The translations under genes and the position numbers were made by a program. Of a stretch of 64,000 bases of DNA, positions 37,401 to 50,315 are shown in pieces; position 1 is the stretch's first letter, and every line of letters begins with the position of its first letter. The notes below the pieces were generated by a model, which was not told the origin of the DNA, ran no database searches, and saw only the letters and a list, made by a program, of their open reading frames with translations. The stretch is taken from positions 9,181,001-9,245,000 of the forward strand of contig OU612066.1 of the NCBI GenBank assembly GCA_914767715.1, in the 5' to 3' direction. The DNA is from Membranipora membranacea. Taxonomy: Eukaryota; Bryozoa; Gymnolaemata; Cheilostomatida; Membraniporidae.

Positions 37401-40400
37401 CTGGCAGAAATTGATATAATTGACTAACCGAATACCAAAAATATTTCCCAAACTATGTCCCTATCAGTTTTCAATGGTGCAGATTCTGAATCAAAAATCC
37501 TTTTTATCCTACTATAAGCAGATTTAAAGATAACCCTCTTTTCAGCACGTTTTTCCTATTTGGCGTGGGATAAAAGTACCAAACTGGAGAGAGGACAACT
37601 CCGAATAGCGGCCTAAATCAGAGCTAAAAAAACTGTCTATAGAATTACACGCTGATACACTGAAATAGAATATAGCTACTCATGTGGCATATCTGGTCAG
37701 CTCCAGTAAATCATAGTATCACTGTGAGTTTGATTTAGTAGCGCATTGTTGAGAAAGTCTAATTCAGATATGGTAACATCGGGCTTGACTACAATTGCTA
37801 TCATTTTGGAACCATATACACTTGCACACATTGCGTACAGCTTGCTATTTTTATCATATGGAGGACTAGGAGCAAGAAAAATAAAATTTATTAAAATCAC
37901 ATTAGTGAATGCATGCTGTGATTTACCTTAGTCGTTGACATTCGAGCGCAGAAAGCTTATAATAAATTTCTATTTTTAATACATTGGAAACCAGACGAGA
38001 CCTGAACAATAATTATGTTAACCAACCAATCATTCTGCTGGCCCACAAGTCTAACCTAAAACCGTCTTGTCTTGTCTTGTTGATTGGCTGGTGGGTTTCC
38101 CACTCAGCAGCAAATCATATCAGAGGCAACGCATAGGCTTCACATACCTTCTCTTCGGTGAGTGAGCGGATATCACCCAGATGAATCACGCTGTCACCAT
38201 GATTTAAATCCACCACCTGGATAGCATCCTCCTCAATCTCCACAGAGTAATACACCTCTATATCCAGATTCAGGTTATCAATGACCACCTTAGCTGTACC
38301 GATACCATCAAATAATGACATGACCCTCAGTTTTCTGTCCGGCTTACATTCTGGTAACTAAAAACATAAATCAATCAATCACATACAGAAAAACTTTTTC
38401 TCCCAACTAATTAACATCTTTGTGGATATATCTTTTTTCTTTTCTTTGTTTTTTTATTGATAAGTTGTTATTTTTGTTTGTTTATCACATAGTAATATGT
38501 ATGAAAATCTCAATATAAACGCATAATAATAATAATAATAATATAGTTGTAGTTCAACCTAAACGGTGTCTATATGTTATGTAACCTGTCTTAACAAGCT
38601 TTGTTTGGTCGGCTTGTTAAGGCAGGCTATATGTTATGCTACCTCTGTAGAATAAGTACAATCTTTCTTTATATTTTGTACCAAATAAAGATAATGAGTG
38701 ACAAGAATGATGTCCACTAAAACTATCACTTAAAATTTTACGCTACATTGTGTTGTCTTCTCATAGCACACATGAATACCTCAAGGCCTTTTGCAACACC
38801 ATGATATTTTCTCTTTCGTATTTCTTATTGGTCGCTTTCACCTGCTTCATTATGCATTCATGAAATAAATTGAGAAAAATAAGGCCTCTCAGTATTTATT
38901 ATAATACAGATTGCGTTTGATCAATGTGTTGAAGCATCTTCAACTCCCAGTTATAAATTGTAGAAACCTCAACACCCATGATTATGATTTGGAGGAGGTA
39001 GAGAGTAACTTACGTTGTGTAGTTTAGAAGGTTTCTGATAGCAGCGCATGAGTCGCTGTCTCCAGTTAACTCGAGGTTTGATCAGCAGCTTGTCTATGAG
39101 ATACTCGGCCTGTTTTTCGCAGAGGAAACATGACCAGGGATCACACTCTTCTATGGTCCTCAGTATATCCTCGCTTCCATATAACGCTATGCAGTGCTTA
39201 CAGTACGTCCTGCAGACAAACCATTAAATACCAGAATGATACAGATGGAGACATTTGGTAGTTCAATCTAGCATCGCAGCAAAGTTTCAACTTGACTTCT
39301 TAAGATCAAAACCAATTTACGTGTTTCTCTGTTTTTATCTTTCAAAAGCAAAGGTAAAAACAGAAGTATAACTAAATACTCCAAAGATGCAATCCCGTCT
39401 CACATTATAGACAGACACAATTAGGGACGCTTCCTCATAATTCAAAGTTGTGTTTCTGATCTGACCATCAACTGAAACACATACCTGCCGCAAACTTCAG
39501 AATCACAGACGAGTAGTTCACCTCCGCTCCCACACACAACACAATAGGACATACAACCGTCTGCACCAAATGAGAAGAATGACTCCTTCACAGGCTCCTA
39601 AAATACAGGTAAACAACAATTATACGTAGCTTGGAATAAAAGATGTGTCAAAACAGTGGATAGATTATGGAAACTCGAAAAGGCCCACAAAGAATTAAAT
39701 CATGTTCAACCTAATCTGGTTCAGTGGTGACAACTAATAAAAAATTTCCTGAACACACAGTGCATACTTTTGTCCTCATATTCACATGATGGTTTATCAG
39801 TCTAACACTTTTATTACACTGATCATGTGCTCGCGAGTATATTGGACCAGTTCTTGCTATCACATCAGATCTGTAAAGTATAGGTGTTCTAATAAACAGA
39901 AACTCTGCATTAGAGAGCCTTACACCCTAAATTCAGCAACTGTGTGTGGAACAGCTCAGCAATCATCAAGCTCAAATAGGAGAAGACATCCGGGCATAAG
40001 ACTCAGTAAAGAAACATATTATACTAATGCAATACAAATTACTTTGCAGCTCTCACAAACTCCGCCCTCAAAAAGCGGATGTTGTTCCTGAGATCTTCCT
40101 CCACATGACAGACATATTTCTTCAATGTTAAGCTCCTCTGATTTAATTTTTGATACCACAGCCTCTGAAAATAAGTAATATAGACACGATACAATATAAT
40201 ACAACACAGACAGGATATAGTGATAGAGGAAACTGATGGAGAAAACAAGGAAGGACATGAAAAACTAGAAACATTTATTCCATGAGATCTATGAACTCAA
40301 AGCTGGACAAAAACCAACCTGCATACACATGTTCAATTGCTGACTAATAAAAAATAACTGCGTAGAGCCAACATAACACTAAAACCTTGTGGGTTGTAAA

Positions 40401-43400
40401 CAATTTATTGTCAAAAATCAATATTCTCAGTTGCTGACACCAAACTAGTTATTATGGCATCAATAAACTTTCTAATTTTTCTTAAAGAACAAGACATGCC
40501 CTCCAACTGTCATACAAATATTTGATTGATTACCCTAGTTGTCTCACTGCGCTAAAAGAAAAGACAACTATGTCATTTGGAACTGGAATGTTACCAGGGA
40601 CTCCCTGATGTCACACGCATTATGCAACTAACTTGTTTCTCCTTGTCATATAAAATGAATATAGACTTGGAAGACGTACCAAGCCTTTTGAATGGCACAA
40701 ATGTACCTTGAGGATTGGGCGCCCTTTGGTGAGCGGGTACATTTCCTATCAATGATCTCGCTGAATTGAATCAACCCAGTCATTTCAAACAAACCAAGCG
40801 AATGAAATGTGTAAATTTGCGGTTCCTAGGGAGAGAGTTAAACATTGTTTTTTGATCATAGTCACAACTCCACCACTTCCTACCAATAACATGCATGCTT
40901 AATTTTGGTTTAATTACAAATTAACAGGATCATACCACAGCCAGCCCTTAAAAGCGTTCGGGATGGCGATCGCGGCCGTAGGCGGTCGTTAAGGGGGTGG
41001 GTGGGAAGCTAGGAAACTCCGTTTTTTGCAATTTACTACTTTTATAACTTTAGCACCTGTTTACAGCACTTTTGCCTCATCTCACAGAGTTCTAACCCTG
41101 TTTTTTCAGATTTCTCACACCTTAAAACATACATGTATGGTGTCACATCAATAAAATAACATAAATTTGCAGACTTATTAATGGTTGTCTTCTCCTATGT
41201 CTGGACATTCTCAGACACGGCACTTTTCGGAGACTGCTAGCTTGTTTAAAATGAATAAGACTCGTTATATTTTATTAGGAGTTATCGTTTCGGTCAGATT
41301 CTATTGTCATGGGAAGACAACTATTTAGTTAGCATGGGAAAATATAGGGAAAAAAGAAGACAATCTCATATCTCAACATATAACATAGCCAAGGACCATT
41401 TCTAGCGAGCCTTAATTTACATAAATCATTTTCGAGTCTCCGAAAAGTGCCGTGTCTGAGAATGCCCAGACATAGGAGAAGACAACCATTAATAAGTCTG
41501 CACATTGATGTTATTTTATTGATGTGACAACATAGATGTATGTTTTAAGGTGTGAGGAATCTGAAGAACAGGGTTAGAACTCTGTGAGATGAGGCAAAAG
41601 TGCTGTAAACAGGTGCTAAAGTTAAAAAAGTGATAAATTGCAAAAAACGGAGTTTCCTAGCTTCCCACCCACCCCCTTAACGACCGCCTACGGCCGTGAT
41701 CGCCATCCCTAACGCTTTTAAGGGCTGGCTGTGGATCATACATGCATACAACTTTTTATCCCAAGCAAAATATATACTAGGTTTGAAAAGTACAGATTTT
41801 CAACCAAACATAAAAAACTTAACAATTGTCCGATATGATATGGTAAAATAATTACAGGCTCACCTCTGTCTATCTCTTTATTCTTTTTGACAGGATTATT
41901 ATTAGAGTTTGATGACTTGGACTTTTTAGGTTTATATGTTTGATCTTTATCGTCCTCCTCCTCGGACGAGTCTTCAGCATTGTTTATCATATCTACAATG
42001 TCAGCGAGCTTCATTCCCACTGACTCTGTTACTGTAAATAAAACCAAATGAAGGTTAGATATAGGTTCAGTCATGTGAATGTGACCTCCCTACATTACTT
42101 CATTCAAGAACCAGAACCAGTGGCGCTCATAGCACAAACTTTCAATGAAATAGTGACACAAAATTCGGCATGAAACTACATGAGCAGAGGCAGTTGGTCA
42201 TGGTGACAAAGGAGATCTAATGTGACATATAGGGAAATTTTTATGACAAAATCATTAATCTTGTGTCAGGAGTAATAATGCTATATTAAATGAACCCTAG
42301 GTTACTATTCAAAGATATTCTATTTATTTTTTGTATCAAGCAGAACTGAAGAGTGACGCCATCCAGGAGGCCATGGTCTTTTAGTATGTGGTAAGGAGGT
42401 AGTGCCCTGTGATTATGATGAGGCAAGAATCATGGGTGTGATAATTGTAGCCTCGACACTAGTATCAAATAGTGCCTTTACTGTCTTGGTTATTAATTTG
42501 CAAGCGAAGCTTTCAATTTTCATTAACACCCCATAAGCGGGCAGGTGTCTAACACCCTACTGACTAACGTTTGCCGTGAAGTAGTACTGATGTTTCATCG
42601 CTGAGAAAGGTCTTCTCCGCCCATTCTAAGTAGCTCTCCATGTCATCAGGCTGGACAGCTGGTGATGTAGCCTCAGGACTTTCTGTGTCTGGCTTGTAGG
42701 GGTTTATGACCTTCCAACAGTCAGTCAGAGCCTGTAGAACTGCTGTCGTATAAAGAGTTCCTGAGCCAAGCTTGAAGGCGGACTTGAAAGCTGTGTCAAA
42801 GTCTTGTAACCTACACAACTGAACCTAAGAATTCAAAATACGTTAAATAAAATTGTAAAATGCCAAGCACACAAATTTCCTCATGGTTTTTTGCACTAAA
42901 AAGGATGAGTTAATTGATGGAGTAATAAATACTTCCAAATTGAGAAAAAAAATATACCAGAACAACCAGAGGTTGTCTATAGTATTGCTTGCAGTATATC
43001 AAGCATATCTACATCCTGAACAAGATTTAAAAATCCTGTTTTGTGGTAATAATGGTGGATTTTGTAGGCTCACTGATGCAAAAAAAAAAATCATCTTCAG
43101 TTGGAGAATTTTTTGCTTTCAGACAGCAACCAGGTTACATGCGATCAGAGGTAACACTGTCCTTCTGTCCACTACGATCTAATTATTGACACTATAGTGC
43201 AACCATTTTTTTCCCATTCACACAAAGGATATCAATAATACTAAAACTCAAAATCAAAAACTAATGACTCTCCTTGTCACCTGGCCAATGACTATAATCT
43301 TTGACCTATTGACCTATTTAAAATCTTTGACCTGGCCACTTCCCAAAACCGAAAAATGTGGCCTTGTGACAAGACTAGCTCATACCTGGTGGGAAGGTTA

Positions 43401-46400
43401 TTTAACCACAATGCACCTCTCATACTTGATAACAACAGAAGAGTTATTACCTCGGAGACTTTGTGCTCTCCAAACCAGAACACCCACTGATTGTCAGCGC
43501 TTGCAGGGCTTTGAGCAGCATCCGATCCTCTGATGGTCATAGCAGGCCAGGCCTTACACCTAGCTGTCAACTTAGCCCACACTATCCTTCCCACTGTCCG
43601 GCCATCTGTTAATGGTTCATCTTTTTCTTCCTATGGGATAATTTTTATGAGAAAATTCAACAGTTGAATTCCCATTTCATCTAGTTTAAGTGCTCAAACT
43701 GTGTCCGGATAGCTGGTAGAGGCATTTCATTATCAACCACTTTTTGGGTAGGGAAAGTGGTTGATAATGAAATTCAATTGATTGATGAGATTTGACGATG
43801 GAAAAACTTGAGACTTTGAGAGTTTGAAGTTTGGATTTAGTTAGTTTCACTTCTGTACTGGTGCTTTCTCCTTAGCCTCCAGGAAACCAAAGTTATAAGC
43901 ATTAATCATAGCATTAATCATTTTTAGGTCATGTAATAACACGATTCCACCACATCTTTTTTCTGAAACCTTAAAAAGTGCAAAAAAGATATATAAGCTT
44001 TACCTTAGTCCCAGCTTTGCTATCATTAATTGTCTTTACATCATCTGTTTGTGGTTTTGGAGATTGTGAGGCTGTGGTAGGAGAGGGTGAACTATCGAGA
44101 AGGTTGGATTTCCCTTTCCAACCTTTGGACGGAGTATTTGAGCTCTCAGATTTTCTGGATTTTTTATCCACTTTTGTGAGCAGAGGAATCGCAGAGTCAA
44201 CAGATTTTCGCCGCTTTGGTTGAGGATATGCGACTTGGTAGAAGTCAGTTTGGCACACACGACGACGCCCTGAGAGTAGAGGTTGAGTTGCTTCCTCTGT
44301 TGATGATCTGCGTCTATGCTGAGTGGCACTCACCAGCAGGTCAGGCAGAGGGTCGGTGGGAATGCTGCTAGGTGGTGTCGCTTCTTTTATTAACCTCACA
44401 TCATCCTCGACAGATGGGAGCTTATTATCAGGCATAGTCTGAGAATTACCGCTAAGCTTCCTAGCCTTCGGTGTAATTTTGTTATGTAGAGGTTTTACTT
44501 GCGGTTTTTTCCTCGGTCTGCCAACCTTGGGAGATTTATTGTCAGGGAACTTTTCCCACTGGTTCTTATTTCCCCTGTAGTCATGTATTATTTGATAACG
44601 CTCGACAGGACGGCGGCTCCGACGTGCTGAGTCAGGTAATATCTCCGGCTCAGACTCACTGCTACTGTACTCTGTCTCCACCTCTTCAGATTCCTGTTAG
44701 GTTAAAAAAGTGAATTATGCCATTCAACAAAGACAATAAGATTTTGTTACTTTAACTATTGAATACGGAAACTATAAATATGCTCTGCACATAGGAATAC
44801 TACATTATTATACATGGTACATCTTCCACTTGCGATGGAAAAAAGCTCCATAATAAAATTCCAGCGTATGACCTGATCACGGTTCATTGATGAAAGTGAA
44901 AACCTTAAATTATTTGGTTGTTGTCCCCCCCGCTTCAAAACTGCTATTTGTCATTATCGTAATTAATTGTTTTTTAACATTCTTATTGGCAGTCTTTCTC
45001 ATTCCAGTAGCGGAATGTTTTCCGAACAGCGCCGAGAAAAAGAGGCATTTTAGCAAGACGCCTGTGACTTTCAATACAGGTGGCAAAACCTAGTTTCCAG
45101 AGTGCTGTATGAATAAAAGCCAACAACAAACAAATTGTGACAAATATGTTTGAAGCAATAGGTCACCAATCTTGACAGCGAAGTTTTAAATAAAGCCAAG
45201 ACAAAGCTTCTCCATGGTGAGTGTGTGATTGACACCACAGAGACAACGCTGCGGCTTAATTTGAAGAGATAATAGCCAATTTTTAAGATCTCTCCAATGT
45301 CACAGACCACAGCAGTTGAATGCGTATCAAAAGTTTTATCTTGACCTTATAATTATTTATCAAGTTCAAGTGGGTTCATAAGCTAAGAAACAAACTGAAA
45401 TAACCACACTACAATCCTTTATCACAAGGACTCTCTCTAGTTTATCGGCCTCACAAAAGTGTTGTCACGCATACACCATCAAAACAGGAAACAACAGTAA
45501 AAATCAAAAGTCAGTCGTTCATGTCCATGTCAGACATTTCTTTCGCAGGTCATTTTCTCTTTAAATAATGTAAACTCGAAACCCCAAACCCGCAAACACC
45601 TATGTATAGATAAAATGACCTGCAAAAGATACACGCTGTCCTCTCACCTGGCTGTTCCTCACCCAATGTGTGACTCAATATAAATGTCTGAGATTTATTT
45701 TAACACCTACATACTGCCCAGCCCACAATGCAGCCGTATTAACTATATAGGAATCAATGAGTAACTTATCACAGCATAAAGCTCCGACAGGTCATTGGTA
45801 GCAAATATAGGAGTAAAATTTCTTAGTAGTGAAATTACATAACAGGGATTGGTTGTAGTGATTATTGTAAGGCGTAATAGTCACTATAAAAGTGGGGGAC
45901 ATTACCTCATCTTCTTTCTTGTCTGCTGCGACTGTCTGCAAGTCTTTTGTATCAGCATCATCTGAATCGCTGAAATCACCAAATTACATAATCAACACAG
46001 TAAACAGACCGGAAGATAGGGGAGGCCTATCTCTCTATCTGGTACCTGTAGAGAGTGTGTGAAGCCTGTCCACTTGACTCGACCAGATGTCAGGATGATG
46101 AGCATACCCATCACTACCAATGTATTTTGACCACAAACATTAAAAATACTATTCATATGTCTATGATGTCTATGTCTATGATGTTGACCAAATCAAGGAC
46201 AAAATAATACAAAAATAGAATAATGACGCATTTACATTTTCTGTTACAAATCCATAAATTTAAGCAAGCTGATGGATTCAAGCACGAGAGCTTCTGTCAT
46301 GATACATCTTTAATCATCCATGAGCAATTTTTTCTCTTATCGACGACGCCTAGAGTATGCTTCAAACGTGAGACCAGTATGAGTCGACGAAGGTGGAGAA

Positions 46401-49400
46401 TTACAGAAGTAGAAAACTAGGGGTGCAGACTGAGAATAAAGAACCGCAATCATTTTTAGTAGCCATGCCTCAGCTCATAAATCATTTACACAACTGACTG
46501 AGTCCTTACTGTCTTTCTTTCAGTACACTGCTAACCTCAGCTAAATGGGACAAGTTGTTTTGACTTTATTTTACCCAGAAAGCCCCTACAGATAAATAAA
46601 CAAATGCAGATCCGAGATTTAGGTTTTAATCTCAACTTGTTTAATATGACATGATGTCCCTTTATACAATGATCATCAAATATTGTAGATAACTGAGAAA
46701 TCATAGGCTAGTAATAACCTCTAGATTCTTTCTCAGGTTGGAGCAATGGGTGGAGTCAGGCCATGCCGTTTTTGAAACAGCCTTGATAGCAATGACAATG
46801 ATTTGAACTTAAAATAGATTAACTCACAAAACAGGTATGCAATTTGGCAAACATATTTATGTTCAATCTGTGAATAAATTTTTTTATGTTGAAAGAGCCA
46901 GGACAACATCAAAGTGGAGATCCAATAAATCTCATTTCATGTAGTGCAGGGTACAGATTGTAGCGATGGGAAAGGAACAATTTAAAATCTAAAAACTTTT
47001 ATAAAAAAACAGAACAACACTCTCAGCAGCAGGTTGTGGATTAGAGTTAACAGCTTTGCTCTACACATTTTCCAGGTTTCCTTTGGGAAGTGTTAGCACA
47101 CAACAGATAGAGAAAATTCTTGTCCAGAGAAGCCTTAGTGTCTCCCAGATGTTCACACCATATATAAGCCCTAATTGTTTTGTTCTAAATCTTGTCTGGT
47201 TATTTTATTGTAATAATAGAAAAATTTTTCTCATAATGATATGACATCAAGATACCATTAATCATGGCCTTGACAGCTATGACGCTTTTTTGTTTATCTC
47301 CACAACCATGGAACCATATTGTACACTCGAGGGCTCAGAAACAAATTGGTCATAGGCCTTACCAATATTGTATCTATAATTAAACTCAATCAGAGGATTT
47401 ATTTGCGTGTGCACCCTAAAATACTATCACCCTTACGTACATATACCATCCCACAAAATGTTGGCATAGAAACAGTAAGAGTGCTCAAACTGTCATGGCC
47501 GCCATCAGTCAACACGAGGTTCCACCTTAAACCGCCGGACACTCAAAAACAACTGGGAGGAAAATGGTTAGCTACGAACAAAGACAGCTGATCATAGTAA
47601 AAGCAAGATAAGAATAAACGAAAGCTTGAATAGTGATAAAATGCTCGAGAATTTAAGATGACATGAAGAACGCTAAAGAAAATTTAAATTTCGAAACCCC
47701 CTGTTACTTGATTTTTCTGCCAATCATAAACAGCAATACATATGAAAATTTAAATATAATGGGGATAGATAGAACTATTTAATGGATATCCTACCCTGAC
47801 AAGATAATAAATCAGTTCCATCAAGGAGTTTGAAATACCTCAACTGACAGCTGAGCAGGAGTGCAAGTGCATCCCTATTTTCCCTGCTTGGAATTCCTAT
47901 TAAAACAGTGATATAATGGCCATTATCATAATTATGTGGCCACAACTTAGCATAACCATAATACTGTAGTCGAGGTACTTGTAGTTTTCTGATGATATCA
48001 TGACCCTTTACAGTGTAATTGTCAAATAAATCAATAAAATATTTGGTGCACCATGCGGTATTTTGGAAGCTCCACCTCTGTTGAAGTTGAAAGGGTTGTC
48101 GGTTGGGCAACAACAGTCCTATGTAGGCACATAGATGCAAATTACTTGATGCGCAACTATAACCAAAAGCCAACACACACATCCTTCTGGTACCAAATCC
48201 CTTGCCAATCTTCCAGTCACTACTCTGATAGCAGACCAATGCCAATTCCTTCAACCCTGAACCCTCTGACATGATTGTGGTGAATGTAATGTATCTGGCA
48301 CGTGGTGTCATTAAGTAGAACAGGTGGTGTCATCAAGTAGAACACGTGGTGGTGATATCAGAGGAAATATCCAGTGTCTGATGGTTTGTGAAACCAGTTT
48401 AAAATAATGTACAGGCCTGTAGTTCTAGGGGAGGCAGGGGCACTCTGCCTCCCCTAAAATGCTGAAGAGAGTGGCCTAAATATGCTATAGCTCAATATTC
48501 CATGTCGGAATCAGCTCATTCGAGACTTCCATCTGCTATATATATCATTAAAATGCTTTGGAGGCTGGGGACTCAGCAGGAGCTTACAATACCCAACCTG
48601 ATGCCACTTCACACCCTCAAGGATTTTCACCTCCCCTACCATTTTTCCTAAGCTATGGCCCTAATACAAGCAAGCTAATTGTGTACCTGGTTGTCTGACT
48701 TGTGGAGTGTTCTCCGGTGCTGCTTGGTCGACCTCTGATGGTTGCAGGCTGTGTTGATAGAGTCGAAGGTGCTGTACATGGTTTACAAACAGGTGTGTTA
48801 TCAAACAGCGGAGGTAAAACTGAAAACAAAATCACAATCTGACATTAATTAAAATTCACGCCTCCACCACAACCGACTATGAGTGCCATCCACACCTGTC
48901 ATCAGACACATAAGTCCAGATTGTGAAAATTGATTGCTGGACATACTCATAGATGCATCCTCAATATCTGGAGCATCCATCCAGGCTGGTTTGCCCACAC
49001 ACGCCAGGGCCAGGTGGATAAGAAGAGGTCACACAATGCAACGTAAAGCAGCCAAAATCCAAATTTTGCATTGTATGGGCCTATTTGGTGCCTCTTTAAA
49101 AGCTAAAGCATATCTGTAAGTCATTGGGCACAAAATTCCTTGCCTATAGCAGGGTCAGTAAGAAAGATGGTCGAATTCAAGTATGTTCCATCATGCACGC
49201 ATGTAGAAAACAACGGGCCGCACAAGTGCTTTCAATCCATTTATTTCAATTGAAGTGTGAGTAAAATTAAGAGGATTTGCATTGATTGAAAAGTGAAATT
49301 TGACTTACCAGTGCTTGTTCCGGTATCCATATCATAAAATGTTGCCATAGGCATCATGCTGCAAACAGACAGAATCTTTCTTGTGGTAATCTGAAGTTTC

Positions 49401-50315
49401 AACAGTGCAACATCTGCATTTTTAATCATTTAACCAAAATTGGATCACTGATTTTGTAAAACGGTGAATACCGTTTTGATTCACAGCCCCAAGCAACAAT
49501 GTTGGCTCTCAAAAACAACATACATGGTAGACAAACACAGAATATATAATGATGAATGGTCAAGGCGATTAGTTTTCTAAAAAGCATTGCGTTGATCTCT
49601 TGTAAGAGTGGAATCGTAAGAGTGATTCAATCACCTTCCCACCCACCTCCACAATACTTATCTGACCTACCAGGAGACATTTCAGACTGCTTACTCCCAA
49701 CTGATGCTGCCCACTGTCAAAGCTGTCAATACCTATCCCACATGTTCATTATAATCATTTACTCCTCGCTATGATGTAGTAGATGTCCTCACTCAGTCAG
49801 TTAATACTTACAAGTGTCATTGCCTTACAACTACCTACATGCCTTTTACTAGCCACATGTCTGGTCCTAAGCCTTAGAAGTATGCACCCAACCATAACAA
49901 ATTAATTTTCGCTACAAAACCTCACAAATGAAGAGCTCACCACGGCTGATAATATGATAACAGACCTCGCTGCAAACTTCACAATAAACTTGGCATGCGA
50001 TGAGGGTCTGGGATATCATTTGGGTGGCTGCCAATATTGCTGTATTGGTAGTCATAGTATGTATACAGTAATGAACTGGTGCCTAGATCATTCCGCATGA
50101 TGTAAGATATGATGAATGGTCGGAAATGAAAATGGAATTTATGAATCGGAAAAAACTCACGTTGGCATTGGAGGTATCTGTGGCATGGGAACTCCCGGAT
50201 GAAACTGCATGTGCAGCGGCTGAATTTGCAGCATAGGGGTTTGGTTGAGCCATGGGTACGTCGGGTGTTCGCTTCCTCTCATATGAAATCCTCCGGGTGG
50301 TCCGTGTCCAGCCAT
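34435..50315 (-). CDS. DNMT3: DNMT3: de novo DNA (cytosine-5) methyltransferase
   Basis: Seventeen exons on the minus strand: 50315-50161, 49358-49309, 48819-48687, 45969-45906, 44693-44004, 43630-43451, 42824-42569, 42031-41864, 40164-40043, 39597-39485, 39209-39014, 38357-38148, 37111-37021, 36295-36147, 35761-35676, 35306-35112, 34633-34435; 1018 residues, all phases consistent. It methylates unmethylated CpG in chromatin. Residues 1-360 are disordered: Pro/Met-rich start, acidic/Ser stretches, an AT-hook GRPRKK (192-197). A PWWP domain follows (about 375-470; [26 protein letters not shown]), then the Cys-rich ADD zinc module (about 577-690; [34 protein letters not shown]). The catalytic domain has motif [11 protein letters not shown] (723 on), motif IV GSPCN with nucleophile C795, motif VI WLFENVV (E841), [12 protein letters not shown], and motif [11 protein letters not shown] 20-residue Cys-rich tail follows. 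An in-frame TGA upstream fixes ATG 50315 as start unless an earlier coding exon exists. Confidence 0.95.
35601..35634. repeat. Palindrome CCAATGTGTTGG type (copy 1), DNMT3 intron
   Basis: Arms gccaatgtgttgg and ccaacacattggc around a short gctctgat centre. A near-identical palindrome occurs 840 bases away at 36438-36474, in the next intron. Confidence 0.85.
36438..36474. repeat. Palindrome CCAATGTGTTGG type (copy 2), DNMT3 intron
   Basis: Arms tagccaatgtgtta and caacacattggcta, with the same gctctgag centre as the copy at 35601. Confidence 0.85.
37132..37637. mobile_element. Fold-back (MITE-like) element next to a DNMT3 splice acceptor
   Basis: Two arms of about 160 bp (left from 37132, right to 37637) are inverted copies: gacagttttctgagctgatt at the left end, and the complement of aatcagagctaaaaaaactg near the right end. 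Matching internal blocks include gtcctctctccagtttggta and gcaccattgaaaac. Both ends are bordered by TA, consistent with a Tc1/mariner-type target duplication, though the superfamily is an inference. No coding sequence is present. The left end is about 20 bases from the acceptor of the exon 37111-37021. Confidence 0.8.
38523..38545. repeat. (ATA)n microsatellite in a DNMT3 intron
   Basis: About seven tandem ATA/AAT units within the intron upstream of the exon 38357-38148. Confidence 0.8.
38585..38626. repeat. Palindromic repeat, TTAACAAGC variant
   Basis: Arms cctgtcttaacaagc and gcttgttaaggcagg around tttgtttggtcg. A diverged member of the family at 15647 and 16686. Confidence 0.75.
40936..41733. 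mobile_element. 798-bp inverted-repeat transposon with 8-bp target duplication
   Basis: Left arm 40936-41236 and right arm 41434-41733 are near-identical inverted copies of about 300 bp around a 197-bp unique centre. The termini are CACAGCCAGCCCTTAAAAGC and its complement. Identical 8-bp direct repeats gatcatac flank it (40928-40935, 41734-41741), proving transposition. It has no coding capacity, so it needs a transposase elsewhere. Eight-base duplications fit hAT, P or Merlin types; the CACAG end does not decide. A short relative lies at 62420. It is in the DNMT3 intron between the exons 42031-41864 and 40164-40043. Confidence 0.93.
43724..43773. repeat. Perfect hairpin, 20-bp arms, DNMT3 intron
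   Basis: Arm atttcattatcaaccacttt (43724-43743) is perfectly complementary to 43754-43773 around a 10-base loop. It lies between the AT-hook exon and the first PWWP exon. Confidence 0.85.
47775..48311 (-). other. Unassigned 178-codon open frame in a DNMT3 intron
   Basis: The longest unexplained open frame in the window, in the 2.7-kb intron 45970-48686 and on the same strand as DNMT3. It starts at an ATG and ends at a stop; I recognise no domain, membrane segment or repeat. Composition (many Cys, Tyr, Trp) is protein-like but could be chance or a decayed transposon. The 5' edge overlaps small repeats (ggtggtgtcat units, 48300-48355). I would not annotate it as a gene without transcript evidence. 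Confidence 0.15.

Noticed and set aside
34435-40164. DNMT1 or DNMT2 rather than DNMT3
   Set aside because: The order PWWP, ADD, catalytic domain and the short target-recognition region (GNIPGM to VTTRG) are DNMT3; no BAH or CXXC domains are present.
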